Assembly (NCBI RefSeq): GCF_025502585.1
Contig: NZ_CP106679.1
Coordinates: forward strand, 3,937,501-4,001,500
Direction: 5' to 3'
From: Reichenbachiella agarivorans
GTDB taxonomy: Bacteria; Bacteroidota; Bacteroidia; Cytophagales; Cyclobacteriaceae
DNA: 64,000 nucleotides
The position numbers and the translations under genes are program-made. Shown here piece after piece: positions 9,456-17,112 of the stretch. How positions within the stretch are numbered: position 1 is the first letter of the stretch; each line of letters begins with the position of its first letter. The notes beneath the pieces were generated by a model that ran no database searches, was not told the DNA's origin, and was given only the letters and a program-made list of their open reading frames with translations.

Positions 9456-10410
9456 ACAAGCGCTACATAAGAGACTGTTGAGGTATCCGCGCTACAAACG
9501 TTTCATCAAGATACTCAAAACGACTCGTCTCAACAAAAGAAGAACGACACTCTACAGAGCCATTGTTATTTTCTTGGATAGCATACTGGACAATCGATTA
9601 CTAACCATGGCCAGTGGAGTAGCATTTAGCTTTACGCTCGCCATCTTTCCATTGATCATATTCATTTTCACACTCATCCCTTATATCCATACGATCTCAC
9701 CGCACATTGATGCCAACAGCATCATGAGTTTCATCGCTAATGTGATGCCTGCCAACATGTACCAAGCAGCTAACGATACTATACATGATATAGTGAGCAA
9801 CAAGCGGGAAGGATTGCTATCATTCGGGGTGTTCTTTGCACTGCTATTGGCAACCAATGGCATGCACGGTCTGATGAGTGCTTTCAACAGTATCTATAAG
9901 ACAATAGACCGCAGAGGTTTTCTCAAAACAAGGATGATCGCAACGATGCTCACCTTGATGATGGCATTTGTCCTGTTCTTTTCCATCTTTATGCTGGTCA
10001 TTGGCAAGGCATTTCTCTCACACCTGTCAAATACGGGTTTTTTCAGACAAGAATACATCTATCATCTCATCATTACGCTCAAGTACGGAGTGATTGGGGT
10101 GTCATTTTTCATTGCTATATCGTTGATTTATTACTTTGCACCAGCGATACATGATCGATGGACCTTCTTCTCTGCTGGCACTATTTTTTCGGCGGTTTCC
10201 TGTGTAGCGGTTTCTTATGCATTTTCATTTTATATCAACAACTTTTCTGCCTACAACAAGTTCTACGGATCATTGGGAATGCTCATCGCATTGATGATTT
10301 GGCTGTATCTACTTTCGATCATTTTGCTGGTTGGATTTGAGTACAATGCCAGCGTAGATAAGGCGGTCCATTCGGACAAAATAGAGGTGACCACATCAGT
10401 GTTTGAATAA
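9448..10410 (+). CDS. YihY/BrkB family inner-membrane protein
   Basis: A 320-residue polytopic membrane protein. It has about six hydrophobic helices starting with [21 protein letters not shown] near residue 54, the family-typical [20 protein letters not shown] and the conserved C-terminal [28 protein letters not shown]. The family was once annotated as ribonuclease BN, an assignment now abandoned; its actual function is unsettled. It overlaps the upstream thioesterase by 8 bp and is followed by the tRNA-Ser promoter. Confidence 0.9.
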   Translation: MTRQALHKRLLRYPRYKRFIKILKTTRLNKRRTTLYRAIVIFLDSILDNRLLTMASGVAFSFTLAIFPLIIFIFTLIPYIHTISPHIDANSIMSFIANVMPANMYQAANDTIHDIVSNKREGLLSFGVFFALLLATNGMHGLMSAFNSIYKTIDRRGFLKTRMIATMLTLMMAFVLFFSIFMLVIGKAFLSHLSNTGFFRQEYIYHLIITLKYGVIGVSFFIAISLIYYFAPAIHDRWTFFSAGTIFSAVSCVAVSYAFSFYINNFSAYNKFYGSLGMLIALMIWLYLLSIILLVGFEYNASVDKAVHSDKIEVTTSVFE

Positions 10411-10434
10411 TTTTTTACTTTTTTTCATCCAATA

Positions 10435-10465
10435 TTTGACTAGATAAAATATTCTTCTAGATTTG
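10435..10465 (+). promoter_or_regulatory. Bacteroidota-type promoter of tRNA-Ser
   Basis: TTTG at 10435-10438 and TAGATTTG at 10458-10465 with a 19-bp spacer match the Bacteroidota primary sigma consensus (-33 TTTG, -7 TAnnTTTG). Transcription would begin roughly 35 bp before the mature tRNA 5' end at 10502. Confidence 0.75.
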
Positions 10466-10501
10466 CACTCCCATTCAAAGGAATGGAAATAATAACGACC
10501 T

Positions 10502-10586
10502 AGAGAAGTGGCAGAGTGGTCGATTGCACCGGTCTTGAAAACCGGCGTACCGCGAGGTACCGGGGGTTCGAATCCCTCCTTCTCTG
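10502..10586 (+). tRNA. tRNA-Ser (anticodon UGA)
   Basis: An 85-nt class II tRNA without encoded CCA. The acceptor stem pairs AGAGAAG (10502-10508) with CTTCTCT (10579-10585), discriminator G at 10586. The anticodon stem CCGGT/ACCGG carries the loop CTTGAAA with TGA at 10536-10538. A long variable arm (CGTACCGCGAGGTACC region) and GGTTCGAATCC T-arm confirm serine identity. Confidence 0.98.
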
Positions 10587-10590
10587 CTTT

Positions 10591-10632
10591 ATAAAAGCTT
10601 TCATTTTAACTAATGAAAGCTTTTATTTTTAT
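10591..10632 (+). terminator. Rho-independent terminator after tRNA-Ser
   Basis: A perfect 15-bp stem, 10591-10605 paired with 10612-10626 (ATAAAAGCTTTCATT and its complement), with a 6-nt loop and a T-rich tail. It begins five bases after the tRNA and would also face the converging subtilase gene. Confidence 0.85.
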
Positions 10633-10650
10633 GAGCCAACCTTCATTTAT

Positions 10651-12276
10651 TCAATACTTAACAAAACGACTAACTCTGGTCCCAAAATCACTTCTTACCT
10701 GAATAAAATAGATTCCTGCGGGATAGTCACTCAGATCTATCTCCCATTTGATCAGCTTATTAGATTGATCATTGTTTTCAATCGCTAACTGTTGTCTCCC
10801 CTGAGTGTCAACCAATCTAATACTTACTATGGAAGGCATCGGAAGGATCAGTTTTATAGTTATTTCTCGTTGAGCAGGGTTAGGGTACAGTAATATTTCA
10901 TTTTCACTCAACAATATCCTCTCGTCTATCAAAGATTGCAGTGCATGTGCCGCATTGATTCTTCCCCACCCATAGTAGGAGTCCCACCCCTCTATATCTT
11001 CTTGGAGACTCCCTATTTGATCCTCGCATGAGGAGGTCATGATGGCTGTCAGCTGAGAGGGAGACATATTTGTATCTGCAGCCAATAATAGAGACACCAC
11101 ACCAGCTACCATAGGTGCTGACATGGAGGTGCCCGCCCATATGTTGCCTGGTCGCTCCGAACTGTACTGATTCAATCCTAAAATATAATTGCCTGGTGCC
11201 AGCACGTCGATATGATCGCCATAGTTACTACCTCCTGCTCGACCGTTAAACGCTGTGCTACGCTGATCATCAGGATCACTGGATCCTACTGCCAGTGTGT
11301 GATAATAGGCAGCTGGATAATTAGGGATCGACGAATTGTCATTGCCCATGCTCGCTACGATCAGTACTCCTTTGCTATAGGCATAGTCCACGGCTTCTTT
11401 GAGTGCCTTGGAGTCATCCTTACCTACCAGCGAAAAATTGATCACGTCGGCACCTTCCTTCACTGCATAATAAATAGCACTAACCCAATCACTGTAGTAG
11501 CCTACTTGATTGGCATCAACTACCTTGCATATCATCAATCGACAGTTCCAATCAATACCTGCATACCCAAACCCATTGTTGCCATTGGCTGCCAAGACTC
11601 CTGCAACCGCTGTACCGTGACCATTGTCATCGGTCGGGTCATTGTCGTCGTTGACAAAATCCCAGCCGATGTAGTCATCTATGTATCCATTGTGATCGTT
11701 GTCTTCTCCATCTTCTGGTGCGTCGTTGTTTTGCCACAGACGCCCTTCAAACTCCTTGTGCTTGGGGTTAATCCCGCTATCTATGATCGCGACTGTGATG
11801 GATTCGTCCCCCTGTGACAGATCCCAAGCTGACAGTGCTTGTATATCCGCACCAACCTTTGGTCGTCCAAAATTAAATGTACCGTCGTTGTGCAAGTACC
11901 ACTGCTGATCAAACTCTGGATCACTGGGAATATCAACTTGCTGTCCTGCGGCATAGCCCACATAGTCCGGCTCCACATAGGAAAACACCTCCGACTGGCT
12001 ATATACATACAGTAAACTATCCAAAGATTGACTCTCCGCAAACTCCAAGACCCAAAGGTCATCCACGGGCTGGCTTGTGGACAAAGCCTTGCTTCTACTT
12101 GGAATAGTCAATTTACGATCATTGATCACTCTACTGAGACCAGATGAACTGTCTGGGCTGGAAAACATCTGGTCATGCCTGAGTTTGACGATCAGTCTTG
12201 GTTGAGCCAGCATAGTATGATGCCCACACCAGAGTACAGCTATAAATAATACATTTTGAAGATTTATTCTTGTCAT
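10651..12276 (-). CDS. Secreted S8 (subtilisin-like) serine protease with T9SS sorting domain
   Basis: A 541-residue extracellular protease. The N-terminal signal peptide ends near MLAQ (residue 25). The subtilase catalytic triad is intact: Asp166 in IIDSGINP, His220 in NGHGTAVAGV and Ser384 in GTSMSAPMVAG. Residues 25-115 resemble an inhibitor-type propeptide. The last ~75 residues (LYPNPAQREITIKL ... YPAGIYFIQVRSD ... SRFVKY) form a type IX secretion system type A C-terminal sorting domain, so the mature enzyme is expected at the cell surface or secreted. Calcium-loop-like DxDNDxxG residues occur near 190-215. It is the last gene of the minus-strand surface island. Confidence 0.95.
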   Translation of the reverse strand: MTRINLQNVLFIAVLWCGHHTMLAQPRLIVKLRHDQMFSSPDSSSGLSRVINDRKLTIPSRSKALSTSQPVDDLWVLEFAESQSLDSLLYVYSQSEVFSYVEPDYVGYAAGQQVDIPSDPEFDQQWYLHNDGTFNFGRPKVGADIQALSAWDLSQGDESITVAIIDSGINPKHKEFEGRLWQNNDAPEDGEDNDHNGYIDDYIGWDFVNDDNDPTDDNGHGTAVAGVLAANGNNGFGYAGIDWNCRLMICKVVDANQVGYYSDWVSAIYYAVKEGADVINFSLVGKDDSKALKEAVDYAYSKGVLIVASMGNDNSSIPNYPAAYYHTLAVGSSDPDDQRSTAFNGRAGGSNYGDHIDVLAPGNYILGLNQYSSERPGNIWAGTSMSAPMVAGVVSLLLAADTNMSPSQLTAIMTSSCEDQIGSLQEDIEGWDSYYGWGRINAAHALQSLIDERILLSENEILLYPNPAQREITIKLILPMPSIVSIRLVDTQGRQQLAIENNDQSNKLIKWEIDLSDYPAGIYFIQVRSDFGTRVSRFVKY

Positions 12277-12309
12277 TTAATCAAAGAGAAGACCAAACAG
12301 GTCTTCATT

Positions 12310-12450
12310 TTATGAATATCTCCAACACAAGAAAACACAGATCACAACTGCCTCTATCCCTATCAATGCGATGATAACCCTCCACACCAGTTTCCTACTA
12401 ATTATACTTTTGCTCTCGTGATCATAGACCACTTGATTATGATTGTTCAT
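12310..12450 (-). CDS. Possible 46-residue single-pass membrane protein
   Basis: A short frame starting with ATG at 12450 encodes a 20-residue polar N-terminus (MNNHNQVVYDHESKS ...), a positively charged ISRKLVWR stretch and one hydrophobic helix (VIIALIGIEAVVICVFLCW) before a short WRYS tail. It fills the gap between the YWTD lipoprotein and the subtilase on the same strand, 13 bp after the former. No homologue is recognised. The membrane-helix pattern and co-directional position favour a real gene, but a chance frame of this length cannot be excluded. Confidence 0.45.
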   Translation of the reverse strand: MNNHNQVVYDHESKSIISRKLVWRVIIALIGIEAVVICVFLCWRYS

Positions 12451-12463
12451 AATTAGTTTATTT

Positions 12464-13423
12464 TCATTGAATTAAAACATTTGGCTCCCACGTGCTGTGG
12501 AACACATGTAGACCTTGACCCAAAGCAATATCCGTGATCAACTCCTCTGACGGGCCGCCATATATATCTCCTCTGTAGATACTGCCGCTATTGAGCTGAT
12601 TGAGCCAATAGAGATCGCCTGTCTGTTCATCGACCACCACTGCGTAGGCATTGCTGACCCCATCGTCTCCGTCATAGAGTGTCTCTAGTTTTTGTTTTCC
12701 ATCGAGACTGCCTCGCAAAATGCGGTCTGAGTAAGCAGCGCCCGGCAGGGCATTGTCCGTGATGAATAATTCCTGTGTAGCCTCGCTAATCGCCATTCCA
12801 TAGGGATTCAGAAAACCACTCCCTCCTGCATACAACAACTCTGGAAGGCTCTCGCCTGACAGTTTGCTCCTCCACAGCTCATTGTCCTCATACTCAATCC
12901 AGTATAGGTAATCCTCTGACAACTGTAGGCCAATGCCCCAAGCGCCCCGTATCCCATCCTGAGCGGTAAACAATGTATCTACAGGTCCCAATCCATCAGC
13001 TGGAGCTGTTAAGATAAGGTCATCATATGGTTGTGTCCAGTACAACTGTCCTGCCTCCACATCCATGACCATCTCCACAGGCCCGTAGCTCCTAAGTGGT
13101 GCAGTATAGAGTACCTCAGGATTGCCACTACCGTCCCAAGCACCTCTCAATACCTGACGGGTAGCAAAATCAGTCCAATAGAGCATTTGGTTAGGCTCGT
13201 CCACGACCAAAGAAGTCGGCGTATCCAGGCCCTTGAGACTACCGAATGCCTGCTCAGTCTGGAGCAAAACTGCATCCTGATACACGGCTCGCATGATCTG
13301 ATGATCTGCCATACTTGTCCAGTAGAGATAGGTATAGTCCACTGTAGGTATAGGTGTATTATCCGTCTCCGAACAGGCAACAAATGTCAAAAAAATGGCA
13401 AGGATGTAGAGATTATGTTTCAT
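12464..13423 (-). CDS. YWTD-type beta-propeller lipoprotein
   Basis: A 319-residue lipoprotein. MKHNLYILAIFLTFVAC ends in a lipobox (FVAC), then a short low-complexity linker, then a six-bladed-propeller-like series of LDL-receptor class B motifs: YLYWTSM, MLYWTDF, QLYWTQP, YLYWIEY and DLYWLNQ at about 40-45 residue spacing. This fold normally binds ligands; no catalytic role is implied. The ATG at 13423 is preferred over an upstream in-frame start at 13504, because it places a normal signal peptide at the N-terminus. It is a paralogue in domain type of the propeller half of the lipoprotein at 15291-16841. Confidence 0.8.
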   Translation of the reverse strand: MKHNLYILAIFLTFVACSETDNTPIPTVDYTYLYWTSMADHQIMRAVYQDAVLLQTEQAFGSLKGLDTPTSLVVDEPNQMLYWTDFATRQVLRGAWDGSGNPEVLYTAPLRSYGPVEMVMDVEAGQLYWTQPYDDLILTAPADGLGPVDTLFTAQDGIRGAWGIGLQLSEDYLYWIEYEDNELWRSKLSGESLPELLYAGGSGFLNPYGMAISEATQELFITDNALPGAAYSDRILRGSLDGKQKLETLYDGDDGVSNAYAVVVDEQTGDLYWLNQLNSGSIYRGDIYGGPSEELITDIALGQGLHVFHSTWEPNVLIQ

Positions 13424-13533
13424 AGGTTCAACTACTATGGACGAATGTAACATTCGCATATTTTGTTTGCTATCATCATTTGTTATCACTGTATTATTTT
13501 TCATAAGTCACTGCTAAACAATCCTACACCATG

Positions 13534-13607
13534 GCGAGGCACGAAGCGATCCGTCCATACGGCCTACTACCCTCCGACAGACTGCTTCGCTATCGCTCGC
13601 AGTGACG
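13534..13607. repeat. 74-bp dispersed repeat, copy A
   Basis: This stretch matches 14087-14160 over 74 bp with a single mismatch (67 bp from 13541 are identical). Its arms GCGAGGCACGAAGCGATC and GACTGCTTCGCTATCGCTC are related, inverted versions of each other, as in a degenerate palindromic element. It lies just downstream of the GIY-YIG gene. Confidence 0.9.
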
Positions 13608-13686
13608 GGTGGAGCGAGGCTCACAGTGACGGGGTTAGGTGTACACTCATGGCGATGAAACAGACATGGCACTGCTCCATGATACT

Positions 13687-13986
13687 TCACCATTTCAAAA
13701 CCTCCTCGTACAAGTCTCTCCACTCGGGATTCATATCGTTGATCAAGCTCTCCTTTTTCAATCTAGAACCTGCCTTTAGCTGTTTTTCTCTCGCAATGGC
13801 CTCTACGATAGAGTGATAGCCCTCATAGTAGACCAACTTGGTCACATTGTACCTCGCCGTAAAGCTCTTTGGGTACTTATGATTTTTGTGGTCATGTATG
13901 CGACCTGCCAAGTCAGACGTAACTCCCACGTACAGCGTCGTGTTGTTCTTATTTGCCGTTATATATACACATCCTCCCTTTTTCAT
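13687..13986 (-). CDS. Small GIY-YIG nuclease family protein
   Basis: A 99-residue single-domain protein. The GIY-YIG signature appears as CVYITANKNNTTLYVGVT, followed by the catalytic-arginine segment SDLAGRIHDHK and the glutamate-bearing EAIAREKQLKAGSR. This matches the short UPF0213/YhbQ-like group that lacks the UvrC partner domains. Cellular role is unknown for the group. It is flanked on both sides by nearly identical 74-bp repeats (13534-13607 and 14087-14160) in the same orientation, an arrangement that hints at mobility or repeat-linked maintenance (inference). Confidence 0.88.
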   Translation of the reverse strand: MKKGGCVYITANKNNTTLYVGVTSDLAGRIHDHKNHKYPKSFTARYNVTKLVYYEGYHSIVEAIAREKQLKAGSRLKKESLINDMNPEWRDLYEEVLKW

Positions 13987-14086
13987 TCCTTTAAGTTAAT
14001 CATCCCAAGCCACGCGGCAAGGCGTGAAGCGATCTGCCAGCCATCCGTCCCCACACGTCATTGCGAGGCACGACCTACCGTCATTC

Positions 14087-14160
14087 GCGAGGTACGAAGC
14101 GATCCGTCCATACGGCCTACTACCCTCCGACAGACTGCTTCGCTATCGCTCGCAGTGACG
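14087..14160. repeat. 74-bp dispersed repeat, copy B
   Basis: Near-identical direct repeat of copy A at 13534-13607, one mismatch (T at 14093 for C at 13540). A shorter arm fragment beginning CGTCATTGCGAGGCACGA lies just before it at 14056-14073. Confidence 0.9.
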
Positions 14161-14201
14161 TGACAGGGGACTCGCAGTGACGGGCATACCTATGACAGGG
14201 G

Positions 14202-14245
14202 TACGGGCATTGGCTACCCATACGTATGGGTAGCCAATGCCCGTA
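14202..14245. repeat. 44-bp perfect palindrome
   Basis: The left half TACGGGCATTGGCTACCCATAC (14202-14223, 22 bases; core GGGCATTGGCTACCC) is followed immediately by its exact reverse complement at 14224-14245, with no spacer. It lies in the gene-free stretch 13987-14363, which otherwise holds only repeat copies and no open frame I would support. Confidence 0.95.
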
Positions 14246-14276
14246 TGTATGGAGTACATAGGCTGATCATCAGGGG

Positions 14277-14356
14277 GATTGCTTCACTATCGTTCGCAAT
14301 GACTGTGGGTTGCACCTCCCCATGACGGACAGATCGCTTCGTGCCTTGCAATGACG
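14277..14356. repeat. Dispersed repeat element, diverged copy C
   Basis: Arms GATTGCTTCACTATCGTTCG (14277 on) and GATCGCTTCGTGCCTTGCAA (14332 on), each running into CAATGAC, are recognisable versions of the repeat arms seen in copies A and B, here separated by an unrelated spacer. Confidence 0.75.
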
Positions 14357-14363
14357 CTGTTCA

Positions 14364-15065
14364 TCACTGGACAGTAAATACCACCCCAGACACCCCTGTA
14401 CGTAGGGTCTTGGTCTTGTAGGCGGTGTTTCGGATCTCTATGCGGTAGTCTCCTGCGACCAGATTGGGCACCATCAGACTGAGTGTCTGGGGCTGATTGA
14501 TGCGGATGCGCTCCGCCTTCTGCTCAGCTCCACCTGACTGACTGAGGAAAAACACGCCTTCCTCTTCGATGTTATCATAGATTTTGAGATTTTCCCCTTT
14601 GATCTCTAGGGTTTGGCCAGCTGTGATTTGCTCATTTTCGGTATTGCTGCCCCAGTCGTACACACTCTCGATATCAGGTGAGCGGTCTTCTGCCTTGATG
14701 TATTGCAGCTATACATCGAGTCCTCTGCTCAGGAGCTGTTGCTTGAGAGAGGCGATCACATTGAGGCTATGACGGGTGGTATCGAATCTGTCATCCACTG
14801 TGACGAATACGCCTCCTATACTGAATCGGACGCTCAGGTACTCGTCTGCATAGCCCTCCCCCTCGCTGATCCATTTGGCTATTTGTCCCCAGTAGGCATC
14901 TATCACCGCATTGGATTCGGTCGGTTTTAGGATGGATCCCGAGCCAGTGATCCCGAGGACCAGGTCTTCGCGGGTGTGCATGGTGACCTCATAGGGTACT
15001 CCTACATAGTCGTCTGGGATGTCTTTGGTTATCTTGTTTTCTCTCAGTGTATATCTTAGTGACAT
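14364..15065 (-). pseudogene. HU-like DNA-binding / DUF4469 protein gene interrupted by an in-frame amber codon
   Basis: Two co-directional frames in the same phase are separated by a single TAG at 14709-14711. The first 118 residues (MSLRYTLRENKITKDIPDDY ...) match the HU/IHF-like DNA-binding domain of Bacteroidota Bvu_2165-type proteins; the downstream part (LQYIKAEDRSPDIESVYDWG ... GDYRIEIRNTA ... VVFTVQ) matches the C-terminal DUF4469 Ig-like domain. Both normally form one protein of about 230 residues, and the reading frame is otherwise uninterrupted over 234 codons. The simplest reading is a nonsense mutation; a sequencing error or readthrough is possible. The upper part alone could still yield a DNA-binding domain. 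The neighbourhood is rich in repeats. Confidence 0.82.
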
Positions 15066-15096
15066 AGTGTTGTTTTTTTAGTATGTGAAATGATGA

Positions 15097-15130
15097 AAAA
15101 CCACCAAGACACGAAGACCTTGGTGGTTTT
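15097..15130. terminator. Bidirectional terminator-like hairpin
   Basis: AAAACCACCAAG (15097-15108) pairs perfectly with CTTGGTGGTTTT (15119-15130) around a 10-nt loop, with A- and T-tracts on both sides. It lies just upstream of the HU-like gene. Confidence 0.6.
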
Positions 15131-15146
15131 ATGAATTGAGTGTAAG

Positions 15147-15212
15147 TGTCATTGCGAGCGGTAGCGAAGCAGTCTGCATGTGGCTGAGATCGCTTCGTGC
15201 CTCGCGATGACG
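15147..15212. repeat. Dispersed repeat element, copy D (inverted orientation)
   Basis: TCATTGCGAGCGGTAGCGAAG at the left end (first 20 bases quoted as TCATTGCGAGCGGTAGCGAA) and GATCGCTTCGTGCCTCGCGA at the right end are the complements of the arms in copies A and B, so this element is in reverse orientation with a short central spacer. Confidence 0.8.
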
Positions 15213-15245
15213 TGTACCTCGCATGATCCGATACGATGACAAAGA

Positions 15246-15271
15246 AGGCGTGTACCAACATGTACACGCCT
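15246..15271 (-). terminator. Terminator of the IPT/YWTD lipoprotein gene
   Basis: AGGCGTGTAC (15246-15255) pairs with GTACACGCCT (15262-15271) around 6 nt. On the minus strand it is followed by TTCTTT and begins 20 bp after the stop codon of the lipoprotein gene. Confidence 0.65.
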
Positions 15272-15290
15272 CTACAAAATAGAATATAAT

Positions 15291-16841
15291 TTACTCTGGC
15301 AGCACTTCGCCGATTTCTATGTCAAATAAAGATCCATTTTCAAAACCACCGAAAAGTACCTCGACAGTTTCACCATCCAGTGTGGAACGCATCACCTCAC
15401 TATTAGATGTATTGGCGGGAACTTGTGAATTCATCCAGAAGATATATCCATTTTCCAAATCAATTTCCATATCATAAGGTGCTTTGACATAGTCTCCTGA
15501 GGAAACAATGGCTTCCAAATCTCCACTACCATCTAGGTTACCTACCAGGATTTCACTAGTACCTACAAAATCTACCCCATTGTTAGAAATGTAGATTTTT
15601 TCGTTATCTGAATCAACAGCGATGCCCGTAGGATAGTACAAACCATCCACTTCATCAAATAAAACAACTGCATCAGTAGAACCATCGATACTCCCTGTCA
15701 TAACTCTGAAATAAGAACCATCCGTCCAATAGATTTTATCCTCAGAGATGCTCAACTTGATTGACTCAACCCCGAACTCATCATCAGTGGAAACTTCATA
15801 AATGGTTTCTTCTTCCACAGAACCATCCATAGGTACTTTATTGATATAAGCTGTTCCAAAATCAAGTGAGTATGCACAGAAATAAAGCATCTGATTCTCT
15901 GGATCCAAAGCAACATCATAGAAAACATAATTGTCAGAAGCTAATACGGTCTCTATTGTTCCATTGCCATCTATAGAGGCGCGGTATATACCATTCCCCG
16001 ACCAGTACACATATCCACCCACAGCATCTACAGCTATACCAAAAGCACTACCAGCTTCAGTGTGATCTACTGTAGGGTAAATATTAGTAATAGTAGCACC
16101 TGTTTCATTGATCACTCCCTTGTGTATCCCATCAATAGTTGGCCAATAAACAGTCTTCACATCTACAGGTATTTTATTGACGGTATAGCTCAGGGTCTTG
16201 TCTGCCGCAGCTCCCTCTCTGCTGACACTCACCTGCACTTCACCCTCAGTCATGCCCTCTGGCACAGCTGTCGTAATGGTCGTAGCTGTTACTCCTGATA
16301 CTGTAGCTACTGTTTCTCCAAATTTCACCTCGATCGCCTCGATACCTTCTCCGAAGTTCTCTCCCGTGATCACCACCTCTGATCCAGGGAAGCCATTGGT
16401 AGGGCTCAGACTGGTCAGTACTGGATTGTCCAAAGAAACGTTCACCACGAAATCCATAGACGACTCCAGCTCTTCGCCATTGGCGATCACGATGATGTGA
16501 CCATCCTGTGCTGTAGCAGGAACAATTACTACGATGGTGGTCGATGTACCTGATACCAAGGTTGCATTTACATATTTTTTTACAGCTACTCCATCTACGA
16601 AGGTCTCTCCTGCATAGAACTTTACTTCGTTTTGGCTGTAGTCTGGGTTGAATCCTGTGCCTATGATGGTCACTTGCTCTCCTATCCGCGCTGTAGCTGG
16701 ATCGATAGCTGTGATGGTCAGTTCTGAACCTTCTCCCGGCTCCTCTCCGCCCTCATCGTCTTTGCAACTGCTCATCAGTGTGACCATTGCGACCAACATG
16801 GCCAGCATCAGGCCTGTTATTTTTCCTGTATAATTTCTCAT
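15291..16841 (-). CDS. IPT/TIG-domain lipoprotein with YWTD-like propeller
   Basis: A 516-residue surface lipoprotein. The signal peptide ends in LMSSC, followed by an acidic linker (KDDEGGEEPGEG). Two IPT/TIG Ig-like domains follow at about 40-130 and 135-220, each with the AxxGxxVTIxGxxF pattern (ARIGEQVTIIGTGFN, GFPGSEVVITGENFG). The remaining 290 residues hold propeller repeats: VYWPTIDG, GGYVYWSGNG, MLYFCAYS, KIYWTDGSY, KIYISNNG and YIFWMNSQ. Such IPT-NHL/YWTD lipoproteins are common partners of TonB receptors in glycan utilisation, but the ligand is unknown. It lies downstream of the TonB receptor and beta-helix genes. ATG 16841 is preferred over 16877 because it gives a compact signal peptide. 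Confidence 0.82.
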   Translation of the reverse strand: MRNYTGKITGLMLAMLVAMVTLMSSCKDDEGGEEPGEGSELTITAIDPATARIGEQVTIIGTGFNPDYSQNEVKFYAGETFVDGVAVKKYVNATLVSGTSTTIVVIVPATAQDGHIIVIANGEELESSMDFVVNVSLDNPVLTSLSPTNGFPGSEVVITGENFGEGIEAIEVKFGETVATVSGVTATTITTAVPEGMTEGEVQVSVSREGAAADKTLSYTVNKIPVDVKTVYWPTIDGIHKGVINETGATITNIYPTVDHTEAGSAFGIAVDAVGGYVYWSGNGIYRASIDGNGTIETVLASDNYVFYDVALDPENQMLYFCAYSLDFGTAYINKVPMDGSVEEETIYEVSTDDEFGVESIKLSISEDKIYWTDGSYFRVMTGSIDGSTDAVVLFDEVDGLYYPTGIAVDSDNEKIYISNNGVDFVGTSEILVGNLDGSGDLEAIVSSGDYVKAPYDMEIDLENGYIFWMNSQVPANTSNSEVMRSTLDGETVEVLFGGFENGSLFDIEIGEVLPE

Positions 16842-16897
16842 TGTTCTAGTGTATGTACTCTTATTGTTCGATTTCATTTTGAATTTCTTATGAATTA

Positions 16898-16930
16898 AAC
16901 CCTGTTAGGGTTCAGAACCCTAACAGGGTT
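16898..16930. repeat. Palindromic hairpin 1 (AACCCTGTTAGGGTT)
   Basis: AACCCTGTTAGGGTT (16898-16912) and its exact complement at 16916-16930 are separated by 3 nt. The sequence of each arm is itself nearly palindromic. It lies upstream of the IPT lipoprotein gene. Confidence 0.85.
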
Positions 16931-16951
16931 GTTTGATGTTATGCTTAAATG

Positions 16952-16984
16952 AAACCTGACAGGTTTTGAAAACCTGTCAGGTTT
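16952..16984. repeat. Palindromic hairpin 2 (AAACCTGACAGGTTTT)
   Basis: AAACCTGACAGGTTTT (16952-16967) pairs perfectly with 16969-16984 around a single G. It resembles hairpin 1 in design (AACC...GGTT arms around CTG/ACAG) and sits 21 bp from it, so the two appear to be members of one repeat type. Confidence 0.85.
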
Positions 16985-17112
16985 AGAAGTAAGAAGAGAC
17001 CATGCATCCATCTGGATCCACCAGCGCTATGGCGTACTGCAAACAACCTTTGCGGAGTAGTGCGGGTTGGCATGGATAGGTACTGGGTCTCTGTTATAAT
17101 CAAAAAATCAAA

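Noticed and set aside
13463-13816. Plus-strand 117-codon frame across the repeat copy A and antisense to the GIY-YIG gene
   Set aside because: It crosses repeat DNA and overlaps a recognisable gene on the other strand.
16985-17112. Minus-strand 37-codon frame without ATG ending in LVDPDGCMVSSYF
   Set aside because: No start codon and a stop just upstream; may be a decayed gene end but nothing supports a call.
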